Of a DNA stretch of 64,000 bases, positions 37,012-48,750 are shown piece after piece; the stretch's first letter is position 1; each line of letters opens with the position of its first letter. Position numbers and translations under genes: made by a program. This stretch comes from Pogona vitticeps (taxonomy: Eukaryota; Chordata; Lepidosauria; Squamata; Agamidae): the NCBI RefSeq assembly GCF_051106095.1, contig NC_135786.1, forward strand, positions 27,245,001 through 27,309,000, in the 5' to 3' direction. The notes beneath the pieces were generated by a model. That model was not told the DNA's origin. It searched no databases and saw only the letters and a program-made list of their open reading frames with translations.

Positions 37012-37860
37012 CTTAGAATCATACTACTCTAAAGCTGGAAGGAATCTCAAGGATTATCTTGTCCAACCTTCCTGACAAAGAAATCTACAGCTAAAGCATC
37101 TCTGAGAGATGCCCATCCAGGTTGCTAGGCTGTCAACTAACTATGAATCCACCTAACAGTACCATTGCCTAGCTTGCATTTTACCAGTTTGGCAACATAA
37201 ATATCATGAGGGACCTTGTCAAAAGACTTGCTAAAATCAAGACACATTACATCTACAGCTTTCCCCTCATCTACCAATCTTGTGATTCTTTTAAAAAGCA
37301 ATAGTACGATTAGTCTATCACAAAATGATTTTCACAATGCTTCACATGCTGGGTCTGTGAAGATTCTCAGTCATCCAGGTGAAGTCATGGCAACTGGAAT
37401 TCTTTCTTATTAGGCTGAAGATGGTCCTTTGTCCATCTAACAAGCCTATTCAGACTAGGGGAAATTGAAACTAACATGGAGGATATATCAGGGATCTCCT
37501 ACCAACTATCCTCAGACTGAAGAAACTACTTGGATGAGTGGCAAAATGTTTCAACCTAATAAGAAAGAAGTCCAATTGCCATGACTCAACTTCCATATGT
37601 TGGGTTTTACTAAGCCTCATGTTCTTTTCTAAATAATCACATATGAACTGTTTAATTATCCTTCTAGAGCATTTCTAGGTATTGATTTCAAGCTGACCAG
37701 TCAATAGTTGCTGAGATCCCTCACACATACACCCTTTTTTGAAGGTGGGAATATTAAACCGTTATCAGTCTTTGGGTTAGTTGGGCAGGGACCAAGAATA
37801 AGGCATGTAGTATAATAGTTCACAGCTAGTTGACTATTATCACCTTTAGTGCAAACAATT
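37012..37860 (-). mobile_element. CR1 LINE remnant with internal deletion and a foldback insertion
   Basis: Read on the minus strand, the RT block DFSKSFDKVPHD lies at about 37207-37255. It is followed directly by the CR1 3' untranslated sequence ending near 37012, so the C-terminal RT part is lost. An upstream CR1-like segment with ccctttttgaaggtggga occurs at about 37600-37790. Between them, 37350-37600 is a separate element with inverted ends (listed separately). Confidence 0.7.
37350..37603. mobile_element. Foldback (MITE-like) element inside the CR1 remnant
   Basis: The ends are inverted repeats of about 40 bp. The left end has gtcatggcaactggaattc and ttcttattaggct. The right end, reverse-complemented, gives gtcatggcaattggacttc and ttcttattaggtt. 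There is no coding capacity. Its family is not recognised. Confidence 0.55.
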
Positions 37861-38140
37861 TAAATACAGCAATGCGAAGGACCAGCTAGTACAGAACAGA
37901 GTAGTCAGGGACTCAGAAGAAGCACTTGGGTATTGCAACTGTTGTCTGAGATGATCACTTCACATTGCCTAAGTATCAGGCAGCACAGCCCTTTTGGTAC
38001 ATCATATAAACATGATTGGTTCTTGGATACATGATTCTACAAGTGATGTGCTTGAAGAATGTAATTAATATGTGAGCCCACAATAATGTAATCTGTGAGC
38101 CCACAATAAGTATTACAAACTCCTGAACAACTGCAGTTAT

Positions 38141-38375
38141 GGTTGTTGTGGGTTTTTTGGGCTCTTTGGCCGTGTTCTGAAGGTTGTTCTTCCTAACGGT
38201 TTGCCAGTCTCTGTGGCCGTCATCTTCAGAGGACAGCACTCTGTGCTCTGTCCTTCAGAGTGCTGTCCTCTGAAGATGCCAGCCACAGAGACTGGCAAAA
38301 CGTTAGGAAGAACAACCTTCAGAACATGGCCAAAGAGCCCGAAAAACCCACAACAACCATTAGATCCCGGCCGTG
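38141..38375. mobile_element. Inverted pair of Penelope-like element ends with hammerhead-ribozyme-like core
   Basis: Arm one (38141-38244, minus sense) and arm two (38257-38360, plus sense) are near-perfect inverted copies around a 12-bp centre. Each has CTGAAGA, a stem-loop GCCAG/CTGGC (one arm is altered in the stem), then AAA-CG. This is the layout of the minimal type I hammerhead (CUGANGA - stem II - GAAA) reported in Penelope-like elements. The arms end in acccacaacaacc. Confidence 0.6.
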
Positions 38376-38419
38376 AAAGCCTTCGCGAATACATTGAACT
38401 GCAGTTATCTTTACCAACT

Positions 38420-38825
38420 TATCATCCTGAACACACCTGATCTTGTCTGATTTCAAGCTCAAGCATCTTGGATCAGGATAATATTTGGATGGAAGAATGC
38501 CAGGAAATACTGGTCAACTCCAAGTAGCGCTAAGAAAGAATCCAGCTGGAAATGTTGGAGAACCATAGATGGTGGTCAGAGTTGGCAGTACTGAATGAGA
38601 TGCACCTGTGGTTTGGTTCAGTGCAAGGCCACTTCCTTGTTCTCCTTTCCCGGTGCTTTGAAAGCAGAAAGTCTCCAATTTAATCCACAACATCTCCAAG
38701 AAGGGCTAAGAGAGGATCCTGTCTGAAACTTCAAAGAGCTGCTACCAGTCTCATACAACAATGTTGGGCTAGATGCACTCACAGCCTATTCAGGATATGG
38801 CAGCTTCTTACATTATTATATTCCA
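38420..38825 (+). mobile_element. 5S rRNA-derived SINE
   Basis: Positions 38423-38513 align with eukaryotic 5S rRNA. tcctgaacacacctgatctt, gtctgatttcaagctc and atatttggatggaagaatgcc correspond to the 5S CCTGAACGCGCCCGATCT, GTCTGATCTCGGAAGC and TACTTGGATGGGAGACCGCC. The copy is too diverged for a true 5S gene. A SINE body follows, ending in gttgggctagatgcactcac and atggcagcttctta, shared with tRNA-headed squamate SINEs. Confidence 0.75.
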
Positions 38826-39934
38826 GTGAATAGCAAACCAAACCATACCTAATCAAAGTATTTGATAAGGATACATCCTGGATCAGCACCTTTTCTCCTG
38901 TGCTGGGTCAGCTGCTTCCTCCAAGAAATTATTTAACTATATTCAAACATTTTTAACTGACACATTCAAGAAAGACTAGTGAAAGGAAAAAAAAACCTGA
39001 CCCACTTTCATATTGTTTGGAATTCTTTCAAAATATGAACTGAGAAGAAAGACATGGCGCCAAGAGAACTGAGCTTCATTAGGTGAAAAGATTCAGGTGG
39101 GACACGCACACCCCATCTTTCTCCCCAAGGGGCACAATAAACTGGATCCATCACTCTCTGATCAACAGCAACATGAAAATTGCAAACCTGACCAGTACAT
39201 CAAAAAGATGTATGAAAAATACTTTCTGAGGAAAAAAAATGCTAACTGTGCATCCTGCTCCTGTGACTGCGCTGATATTAAATCAGGAAATAGCACTGAA
39301 CAACCATCACAAACACATATACACAGGAGCTGTCAAAATAGAAACCAAGTAAAATCCCTAATTTGGATTTGGGGTGAAAAGAGCAACCAAAAAAGAGAGA
39401 GGTGCATATGGAATGGAAGTTTATGGTAATATCTGAATCCTTATGCAGCAGGTAAAGGGATTCCAAAATCTGCCTTTCTAAGCTTTTTTTTTTTTAATGC
39501 AGGGGAAGAGCTAATTGGCCTGAAAGAGAAGGCTAGAAAGGGGCATTATATTCTAGACATTGCCAGCAGTATCTCTGAACTATCCACAGCTTTGCTTCTC
39601 ACATGCTACCAATGATTAAAGAAAGTATATACAATATCCAACAGAAAAACGTTGAGCCTCTTTCCGTAAGTCTCAACATGGTGAAGAGGAGCAACCCATT
39701 CAATGAAAAAAACCCCCAAAAAACAGAGGGGATCCAGTGGCAACATCCCATTTGGTTCCCATCACATGGCAGAACAAGACGAGGCCATACCTAAAGCAAA
39801 TGGATGAATGGTATGCTTCCTTACATGTCGCCTCCTCCTCAGTTTATTCAGACCTTTTGCATAAGATGTGGAACCAGCCACGAAATTAAATAACTTAAAC
39901 TTCCAAAGTCTTAACCATGTTAATTGTGGTATAT
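38826..39934. other. No gene recognised
   Basis: Desert sequence. A 110-codon frame at 39,097 has a Cys-rich patch (CASCSCDCADI) but no recognisable family and no start or splice support. Confidence 0.45.
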
Positions 39935-40500
39935 GGCAACAAAAGCATCAAGGAATCTTATGGTACCTTAATGACTAGCAAGTTTTATCTGACATACACT
40001 TTTGTGGCAGGGATGTGACCCTCACAGCTCTCACCATTTTAGATAAATAAATGGGGGTCTTTTTTTCTCTCTCCTTGCAGCAATTCTCTGCGACGATATA
40101 TTTTTTCCTGAGAAATCTCATGGGATGTTTCTTGTTATTATTTTTTTCTGGATGAATTAGGAAACTGCACAAAATATTATAATTCCTGCACACAATTGCA
40201 TTTTTCCTGTGCAGGATTCATCTGGAAAGGGTAGAGCAAGCTGTGCAGGATTGTTATAATTTTTGTGCAGAGTGACATCTTTCCTGCCCAGGATTCACTG
40301 GCAGGAACATGAAAACTGAGCAGAATTTGGCAACTTCCTATGCAGAATGGGAGAGAAAACAATATATTTTACAAGTCCACCCCTATTTTTGTGGACTGAA
40401 GCCCATTTGATCTGGAGTCCAGGAAAGTGTGTGGTAAATAAAACTTCTAATCTTTAAGGTCTTTGTTGACTTTGCTGCAACAGACTGCTACAGCAACAAC
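39935..40500. mobile_element. Foldback element with ends split by about 360 bp
   Basis: The left arm (39,935-40,017: cttatggtaccttaatgact, acacttttgtgg) and the right arm (40,385-40,500: tttttgtggactgaagccc, taaaacttctaatctttaag) are diverged inverted repeats. The middle (40,020-40,380) repeats tttcctgtgcaggattc-like units three to four times and looks like a separate insertion. Confidence 0.5.
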
Positions 40501-43132
40501 ACTTCCAGAATTTCAAAGATAGCTGTGTAAACAAAATCTAGGCAGTATCACTAAGGTCATATATATCAATGCTACTAGTAGGCTTACCAGCTACATAGAA
40601 AACCTAGCAATCAAGAAGTGAGCTGTATATTTCTAACTACTGGGGGTGAAGGATAAGTAAGTGATAGCTAGCTCTATAATGCCACCTTTGTCAGCCTCTT
40701 ACAGGAAGGAGAAGTGTGTGCTCAAGGAAGTGAAGTTGCCAGTTCACTTAGCTGATACTTGGCTTATGAACAGAGTCGAAATAAATTTACAGCATGGTAA
40801 TGCTTGAATTGACAAGCAAAATAACTCAATTCAAATTTTCTCGCAAAACATAGACAAAATTTGAAAATATTCCTAAAGACTTAGAATAAACTGCAATCTT
40901 GATAGAAGCCTAAAAAAGCATTCTATAAATCAATAGATTTTCTCACTTTCCCCAATTTTAGATAAAGTTAAATATCGAGGATTTTTTCAAAAATAAAATG
41001 CAGTAAATAAACAAAAGGTGACTGAATTTGGCAAGCTAATAGTCCTTAAAACTGGCAGATAATTGATAAAGATTAAAGATTTTTTTTAAAAAAAAGTTGC
41101 TTAAAAATCAGAAATGTGAGTTGCAAAAATGAAGCCTGAAAATGTTCACAGCAGCATATTAACAGAAATCTATGATAAATAAGCAAAAGCAAAACATCAA
41201 GATAGAGACTAAGGCTGCAATGCTACATGGACTAAAAAGAAAATCTTGTTGAACTCAAGACTTTAAATCCAGTTACTAGTCCAACTAGAACAGACGCATT
41301 GACTCAGTGACTGCGTGGTACATCAACAGCTGAGTAAATCTCATTGATTCAATAGCTCTACTCCAATTGGGAATAACTATTTCATTTAGACAAATGTGAC
41401 TTATTTACTTCTTTCTGAGCAGACATTTACAGGATTGCACTTTTCAACCATTGTTGTTATTATATACTATCAAGTCAGAATTGACTCAAAGCAATTTAAC
41501 AGGGCTTTCAAGGTAAGTGAGATACTTGAGTGGCTTTACCAGTTCCATCACCCCAGTGAGCTTCTATGGCTGAGCAGGGATTCAAACTCAGGCCTCCTGA
41601 GTTTTAGTTTGTTAGTTTAACTACTACACTGAGTATCTATGCACCTGGGGAAACTGAAGGTCTTGACTGAACTAATGGGTCTCAATAAAAAAATCAGAAC
41701 TGGGTAATACTTTCATTGGACCACCAAAACATCACAAAAGGATTAGTTTTTAAGTTCTCCAGAACTCATCTTCAGTTTAGGCATTACAGAAAATCAGATG
41801 CAAGAAAGGGAGAAACAGCAAAGTTGCTAAATTAATCTCACCAGATTTTAATCTGTAGGATCTGCAATTACACTAAAATCTCAAAATGGGATAATTAGAA
41901 GGTTGAAGAATCAGCTTGAAATGTGATAATATGAGGTTTCCCTTGTCTACTTTCTGTATTATTTTTATCTGTGTTAGTCACACTGAGTTCTAATCTAACC
42001 TAACTCTCTGAACCAACAAGTTACTGTAGCAAGCTTCTTCGGAGAATAAATCAGTCCTGCAAACACACTGAACTGGAACCATAAAATATTATGTATTATT
42101 GGGCAATTCTGATTTAAAGCTCCAAATGTCAGTGTCACCCTAGTCACTTCTATAAAATATTATGGCTTTATGCATGGATGGTCCATTACTACCACATGTC
42201 ACTATAAACATCATGTTCCAGTACTGGCGAAGCTTTGCATTTGGTAGCAGCTACACATGGCTGTTTTTGACATGCAGGGTTTTCATGTGCATACCATGGA
42301 TTAGATAGTGCTGTGAAGAGTTTGTCTTACCTAACTTGAACTTTTCTGTTTAAGCTTTGCTGAATTAGCAATATGATGGATTAGGGAGTAAACTGTCTGC
42401 TCACCACGGATTTTCTCCCATCACAAATGCAGCATTTTAAAATCTAGAATGCCAAGAAAATCTGTCACTTTATGGGTCCCTCCTCGGCACAAATGGGGAC
42501 ACCAACATGGAACAGAAGTTGCAAACAAATCAATAAAGGAATCCATGTGGGATCTGTTGTTGCTGCTGTTTATACCAATCTTTTCCCTTCAGTGTTAGGA
42601 GGCAAATTGATTCCAGCGCCTTCAAAATGTCAAACATAGAATGTTTACAGGCAGCTACTCTACCACCTAGTCAAATCAAAGTATTTGGATGCATGACACA
42701 ATTGATTCTGGTAGGAAGGGATGTTCTTGCACCCAAATCCTTTGGTTTAATAAGAATTGTGGATTGGTTTGATAGCTTGTAAGAGTGTGCAGTTGCAGTC
42801 ACATTCAGAGTTACTGCTAGAGGTTGGTTTGCACTATTAGGAAGAGGAACAAAGAGGTTTGAAAACTGATGTCACCATCTCTGTTATTCCTTCTGCAACT
42901 CATTTCTAACATTTCAAATTGACAAGATTGTCTTCTCCACCAATGAAAAAAGAAATCTGACAACTGAGAACAGGGACATGAATGATGCCCCTTTGAAAGA
43001 AATAATTCTCCTTTTCCAGATTCCTGTTGCAAGATTCAATTGCATGAAACATTGGGAGAGAGCCTGATTTGTAAGGCTGGGTTTGTTTGTTTTAATGACT
43101 ATCAGGCATTAAATGCAATTACCTAGGCAAAG
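40501..43132. other. No gene recognised
   Basis: It contains a SINE at 41,448 and palindromic MITE halves at 41,285 and 41,985. The rest is A+T-rich desert. Confidence 0.5.
41448..41645 (-). mobile_element. tRNA-derived SINE, reverse orientation
   Basis: atcaagtcagaattgactca and cagggctttcaaggtaagtg are the reversed 3' body. gcagggattcaaactcaggc is the reversed B box. Confidence 0.7.
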
Positions 43133-43205
43133 AAATTATTTATTTATTTATTAGATTTATACCCCGCACCATCTGGCAAACAGGCCACTCTATAAGTACA
43201 GGTAT
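43133..43205 (-). mobile_element. LINE-type 3' tail fragment
   Basis: ATTTATTTATTTATTAG followed by atttataccccgcaccatct is the reverse complement of the same kind of LINE tail. Confidence 0.5.
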
Positions 43206-45474
43206 TTGAACTTGGGGCAGCAATACAAAGTCACTATCTCTGTTATGTTGGGGATGGAGTGGAAGAAGGAAAGCGCAAGGAGAAAATATCGGTGATTACG
43301 CTTTGTTCACCCTGGCTGGCCATGGCAAGGGGGCCCAAGGGGAAAAGCCTCACAGAGGAGAGGCTTCCAAACGGCTGCACGCTTAAGCCTGACAACCACA
43401 ACACATAGGGCAACCTAAAGAGCGGGTTCAAACCATTAGGATCTCATTAAACCTGAGGGCATTAAACTGATGGAATAATCACTTTCACTCAAGCGATTAC
43501 GGCTGTGCCTTGAAGCGTCTTTGGTGTGAAGGGGTGGGAGAGACGCGAATACTTGCCTCCTTCATTTACTCTGTGCAATGCGAAAGGGGGGTACCTACTC
43601 TTTCGGAGAGTTCTCCATTGCCTTCTCATAGGGTTGATCCACCTGCAGACGGGTCTCACAGTTACCCCTGACACGGACGGAGATTTCCTTGCTCTGATGC
43701 AACGCTGGTCCAATCGCTACCCTTCCAAGAATGGCATCGGGTGCGTCCTATGGCAGCCACTTTCAGACGGTAACAGAAAGAGAGAGAAAGATAGGGATGA
43801 ATGGAGAGAAAACTACGCGTTGGCAGCCTGAAATTCGTGGGCCATCTTCAGCAGTCCAAAGAAGCCCCTCTCAACGCGTGCACACTCGCGCGCACCCCCC
43901 CCCACCGTCTGATCCACACGTTAATAACAGACTCTGTCTGATCTTCAGTCGATGATTAACTAGGGCTGTTGATTTACACGGGAGGGGGGGCGGCGGTAAA
44001 AACCATAGCAGCACACGGTGCCTGCCGGCTTTACACAGGTTGGGAAATGTACAAACGCAGCAAAAAGAGAGAGAGAGAGATACCTTCTTTTCTCCCGCGG
44101 TCTTTTCTCTCCCACCCCTCTCCGTGACAATTGTTTTCAAGATGCTCAACTTGCAAAAAGAAAAAGAAAAAACGAGGTGGGGGTGGGGTGGAGTGGAGGA
44201 CCAAACCTAACCGATCTTGTAGGGAATTATGGCTTTTTAGAATCGAGTTACTCGCTTTCCCCCGCAGTAGCGCAAGCTCCCGAAAATCCATAGGCGCAGC
44301 TTCGCGGACGGCAATGAAATGCACATAGGTATAATAATAAAAATACTGAGGCGATAGAGCGGGGGGAGAGGGGGCCTCACAGACGTCGAGTCTATACGCA
44401 AAATATTTCAAATCTGGTTCCACTGAACTCAGTGAGGCAGATTTCCAACTTGTCCATCGTAATTTAACTTTTCTCTCTTCCTCCCCCCGCCCCGCGAGGA
44501 GGAGATGTGGTCTTGGGAGGAAAAAAAAGATACTACCAGGCTCTCACTGAAATGCATTTACTAATGTGTTTTGAAATAAGTAGCAGAGGCAATGAAGCCT
44601 TCCCCTCCCCCACTACCCGGGATCTACAGGTAGGTAAGTACGTCTCTGCTGGAAGCATAACGGTGCAGATCTTTGGACACCGTGACTTTGCTGCACCGCA
44701 TGTTTATGACTGGGAACCCCTTACTCTGAATTTTAGGGGGACGGGGGAACCCGAAAAAGAAGTTAAAGAAGCAGGCGAAATTTATTTTATTTTATTTTAT
44801 TCCCAAGAGTTACGTCTTGACTTCAAAAGAAGGGAAAGGAGGTTTCTTGGAAAACCAGTTGCTTCTACTCTCTCCCCACCCCCCCCCCTTTTTTTCCTTT
44901 CTCAGGAGAAAAACTCTTATTTGGGACTTGGATCATGATCCAGGCAATTGGCATTTCCGGGGAGCAATAAATAATTCTCTGTCTCCGAGAAAAAGAATTT
45001 CCTATCAGACAACCTAAGTTGAACCCAAGTAGGACTGACAGATGTGTGCTCCTCATTTCGGAATTAGTCTGATTTAAAACCATGGAGCCCTCCTGGTCTG
45101 GATGTTGGATTGGGTTCCAAATTCACATCGTGCATGCGCGCAGCTAGGGAGAATCCGGAGTATATCAGGTGTGGCTCCGAAGTAAGAATCACACGTTAGA
45201 CAAGACCTGTTTTTAATGACTGTTCATGGGATTTGACCAAACAGTAAGATGCAGCCGTTTCTTCCAAGGCCCCTATTCACTTCGCCTTTTCAGTTGGATA
45301 TTGAGTTACCCGCTTAACCGCGCGAAAGAGCCAGTGGCGAGCACGGGGGGGGGGGGGCGGGGAGGCAGACGCTTCCCTTTGCCAGAACTGTACCCGCACA
45401 GTTACGACTCCTTTTTGTTCCAGAGAAAGTGGCCATGCAGGAGAGTTAGAAGTAAGAGCCGTATCTCCTCTGCA

Positions 45475-45562
45475 ATCCTACACAAAGAGCCGAGGCTGCA
45501 ATCCCTGGATACCTACTTAGCTGGAAGTAAACCCCATTCAACTCAGCTGGACTTCACTTTTG
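45475..45562. mobile_element. Palindromic 'AAGTAAG' type MITE fragment
   Basis: gctgcaatccctggatacct, then acttagctggaagtaaaccc and cattcaactcag are recognisable. Further degraded copies lie near 30,136-30,215, 45,938-46,000, 46,320-46,382 and 63,160-63,235. Confidence 0.5.
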
Positions 45563-46069
45563 AACAGGAGCTGATTTATATGTATTGCATTCTAAAGCAG
45601 ATGCGTGTGGCTAGGCTTTCCTTCGGATATGGCTTTAGTCTCTCTTTCTGGAGGGCATATCTAGGAGGGTAGGCGAGGCTTCGGATCGGTGCCTCCAGGT
45701 TGCCTCTTCCACTGCCTTCTAGTTTAGACGTGAGTTCGTTTCCCGTGCACCGGCTTCACAGCAGGGTGGTCCCATTGCATTTTCAGTTGGCCTCAAAGCA
45801 GTTTTAAAAACCACGGGAAGTTAATGGTATTGCTGCAGTGGATTGCGGAGCCAAAATAACACGGGGTGGACTGCTAGCATCTCCTAACAAACACGGACCA
45901 AGAATCCCGGAGTTAGAAAAGGAGATTTAGGAGACAATCCTGAACGTGCTAGAGAGAAAGCCTCATTAAAGACAGTGGAGCTTACTTTTCAGGAGAGGTC
46001 CACAGGACCATCCTTCAGGGCCGCCTGGATCAGAAGTTCTTACCCACAGGACAGAAGACTCCATCTCTT

Positions 46070-46093
46070 CCTTCCTTCCTTCCTTCCTTCCTT
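46070..46093 (+). repeat. CTTC microsatellite
   Basis: About six CTTC units. Confidence 0.85.
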
Positions 46094-47040
46094 CTGATGA
46101 AACAGACATCCACAGAATGCATCTTCCACCGGCGTGAGTTTTGCCCCTCTAATAAAGGCAAATACCCTGCGAAGCTTTTCTGTGCAACCATCACTAAATT
46201 GAATAGGAACTCCTGCTATGGCAAAGTTTGCACTGGGGGAACAATTCTGAATAAGTCCTTGTGTCTTCTATGTGTTGGTACATACGTGTTCATACATATC
46301 TGTTCAGGTTATATACCTACTACCTTGGAAGTAAGTTCCATTCAGGTCAACGGAACTCACTTCCAGGAAAAGATTCAGTCCTAAAGGGCCTCTTTCGTAA
46401 GTAAATCCCAAAGGTAATGGCAGATTTCAAGTTCACAAGTGTTTGGACGCAATCCTCAGGAAACTTAAGTTCTCCGCAAAACTCACCTATTTTTAAGAAA
46501 TGACTGTCAGGTTTGCGTGCTGTGGACAGGCGATCTTACCAAAGAGAATCGCCTCAAAATGATAGCAGCAGCCGCGTAAATTTCTCACTGAAATCCTGTG
46601 GAAAGTACTCAGCCTTAGCTAGGTCGTGAGATGTGTATTTAGGATTGCAGTTCTGATCAGCTGGATTAAAAATAGTAGTTTCGGCTTCACTGGGGCTTTT
46701 TTTTCGTGGGTGGTGGTGGATTGGGCCCTTGTTTTCTTTCCGTGTTCTTATTTCACTTTGGTCCTCAAAACGCCCTCCCCCTCTCCTTGCATGTCCTCAA
46801 TAATTCTGGCGCTGATTACAACTTTGACGACTTCAAAGAGAAAACTAAAAACCACCCAATAAACGTAAACCAGCCTTTAAATGGGCTGAAGAGAGGGGGC
46901 TGTGCGCAGAACTCAAACTTCATTTTTCTACTAATCCGCAGTATGTGTTTTTCTTTCTTTTGCTTTTCTTTCCAAAGGAACTCTGGCTTTGTGGGAGGGT
47001 GTCTTCAACCGTTTAAAAAAGAGGGTGGGTAACAAAACTG

Positions 47041-47100
47041 AAGGAAGGAAGGAAGGAAGGAAGGAAGGAAGGAAGGAAGGAAGGAAGGAAGGAAGGAAGA
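47041..47100 (+). repeat. GGAA microsatellite
   Basis: About fourteen uninterrupted GGAA units lie about 4.4 kb upstream of the predicted MAFB start site. Confidence 0.95.
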
Positions 47101-47326
47101 TAGGTCCCCTTTAAAACGATCTGGATAGCTGATAGTCTGGAGGATCAAGAAGGGCACCAGAAATGTGTGCGTTGGGAAGGCACGGAAGAGGAGGAAGGAG
47201 AGGGGAATGAGAAAAGGAAAATACGATTTTAAATTAAAATGAAAAGAGAAAGGAAAACAGAAATGTTCTTCCTCGCAGGAAATTCTCAGAGCAGCAGTCC
47301 TTCCATAGTTTTTGCCTTTAGCCTTA

Positions 47327-47329
47327 GGA

Positions 47330-47360
<31 letters not shown>

Positions 47361-47396
47361 GAAAAGAAAGGAAAAGAAAGGAAAAGAAAAAGGGAG
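47327..47396 (+). repeat. GAAA / GAAAAGAAAG microsatellite
   Basis: A run of GAAA units passes into ggaaaagaaa units. The long frames across it on both strands are low-complexity artefacts. Confidence 0.9.
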
Positions 47397-47974
47397 AGAA
47401 AGAACTGGACTCGGTCTCCACGCGTGGACCAGGGTGCTGCACTTCGCCTCTTTTGTGGTCCAGAAAGAGGTGCCCCGAGCGAAGTGCTGGGAGTTACGAA
47501 CGCTTGAACCAGATGCACGTAAAACGCTGGCCTCTCTCTCTCTCTCTTCACCACCCCCCGCATTATCTTGCTGGAGTAGATCATGCAGCAACCGGCACAG
47601 CGGTGGCGGTGCAAAGGCTGAAAGACGCTGCAATAGAAAGCTGGGGCGCAGAGAGAAGGCGCGATCGCGCGCTGCTCCCTTTAGAAAAGATGATGCTGTC
47701 GATCCAGCAACCGTTGCGGGAACCCTCCGCTTTCCCTCTGACAAACTCCAACAGTTCTTCCCATAGGGTGACCCTCTCTCTATTTTTCTTCTTCTCTCCC
47801 TCCCCCAACACATCTCGGGATGGCACGCGATCCACAAACGAGGCCACTTACACTCGCATAGATGGATCGCATTCGTTGCCCTTCCAAACTGCGTTCTGTT
47901 AAGCAACAACTTTCTTGGTGGGCAGCGCCTGTTCGGTGGAGGCCGGCGCGGCGCGGCCCTGATCCCCCCGGGCA

Positions 47975-47985
47975 GCTGACGTCAC
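47975..47985 (+). promoter_or_regulatory. C-MARE/CRE-like site 3.5 kb upstream of MAFB
   Basis: GCTGACGTCAC contains the palindrome TGACGTCA with the left flank of a C-MARE (TGCTGACGTCAGCA). It lies in a compact CpG-rich patch (47,930-48,010). It could be a CREB/ATF or Maf site of an upstream regulatory element or minor promoter. Confidence 0.4.
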
Positions 47986-48496
47986 GATCCCCAACAAGCG
48001 CACCGAGGCAGAAGGAAGCCTCCGTTTTTGACACAATGGGACTTCCTTCTGAACCTACGTGTCAGGGGTCAACTTGTCAAGCGAAAGGATTTGCAACGGA
48101 GTAGACCCCCTTGGACACATTTTAGTTTGCTTTGTTCTAAAGGTTCATTGAAATCAAGGGTGAGAAGAGGCCTTCCAATGCGATTAACGTGGTTGATCCT
48201 GACCGTATTAACTCCGGTGTAGGAGTCTCTGTCGGTGGGATGGGATTTTCTCAGCGGCAGCAGTACACGGCCGTAGGAAATCAGGAATCAGCAACACCGG
48301 CTGATTTCCATGCGAACTTGTTTAGGAAACCCTCTAAGCAAGCCTGCTTTACTCCAGGCTAAGGCTTGGAGTAAAGAACTGTGGAGTTCTATATAGATCG
48401 TATTGATTGACTCCGAAACAAGCCTAAAATCGCAAAGGGGCTCCAGTTTCTAGCAAACTCAGTGGAATCCCCCGTTTTCATTCATGTAAAATACGT

Positions 48497-48750
48497 CCTG
48501 CTGGCTGGATAGCTTAGTGGTTTAGATATCTGCCCGCAGAGCCAAATAGTTCGGTTTCTCACAGTGCACCCCAGAAGAGCCATCCTGTGTGGCCCTGGGC
48601 GAGCTGCATAGTCCCAGGGCGCCCCCCCCCCGCGAAGAAAAGAATGGCAGATCCCTTCCGAGTATTCTCTACCCGGAAAACTCTAGACAAGAATCCCCAT
48701 ATGTCTGAACTGACTTCACGGCACGTGATTATGATTAAAACGCGCCTAAC
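48497..48750 (+). mobile_element. tRNA-derived SINE upstream of MAFB
   Basis: The A-box-like gatagcttagtggtttagat is followed by a B-box-like gttcggtttctc. The body has gtggccctgggcgagctgca, agtattctctacccgg and a tail with gacttcacggcac. It lies about 3 kb before the predicted MAFB start site in otherwise repeat-poor DNA. Confidence 0.65.

Noticed and set aside
38423-38513. Functional 5S rRNA gene
   Set aside because: It is too diverged in the stems and internal promoter, and is joined to a SINE body.
39097-39429. 110-codon frame with a Cys-rich patch
   Set aside because: No recognisable family, no splice or promoter context, and its length is expected by chance.
47239-47909. Frames of 150-207 codons on both strands near 47.2-47.9 kb
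   Set aside because: They run through GAAA/GGAA repeats and CpG-rich DNA, overlap each other in several frames and show no domain.
48497-48570. tRNA gene
   Set aside because: The A and B boxes are degenerate and it continues into a known SINE body, so it is a SINE head.
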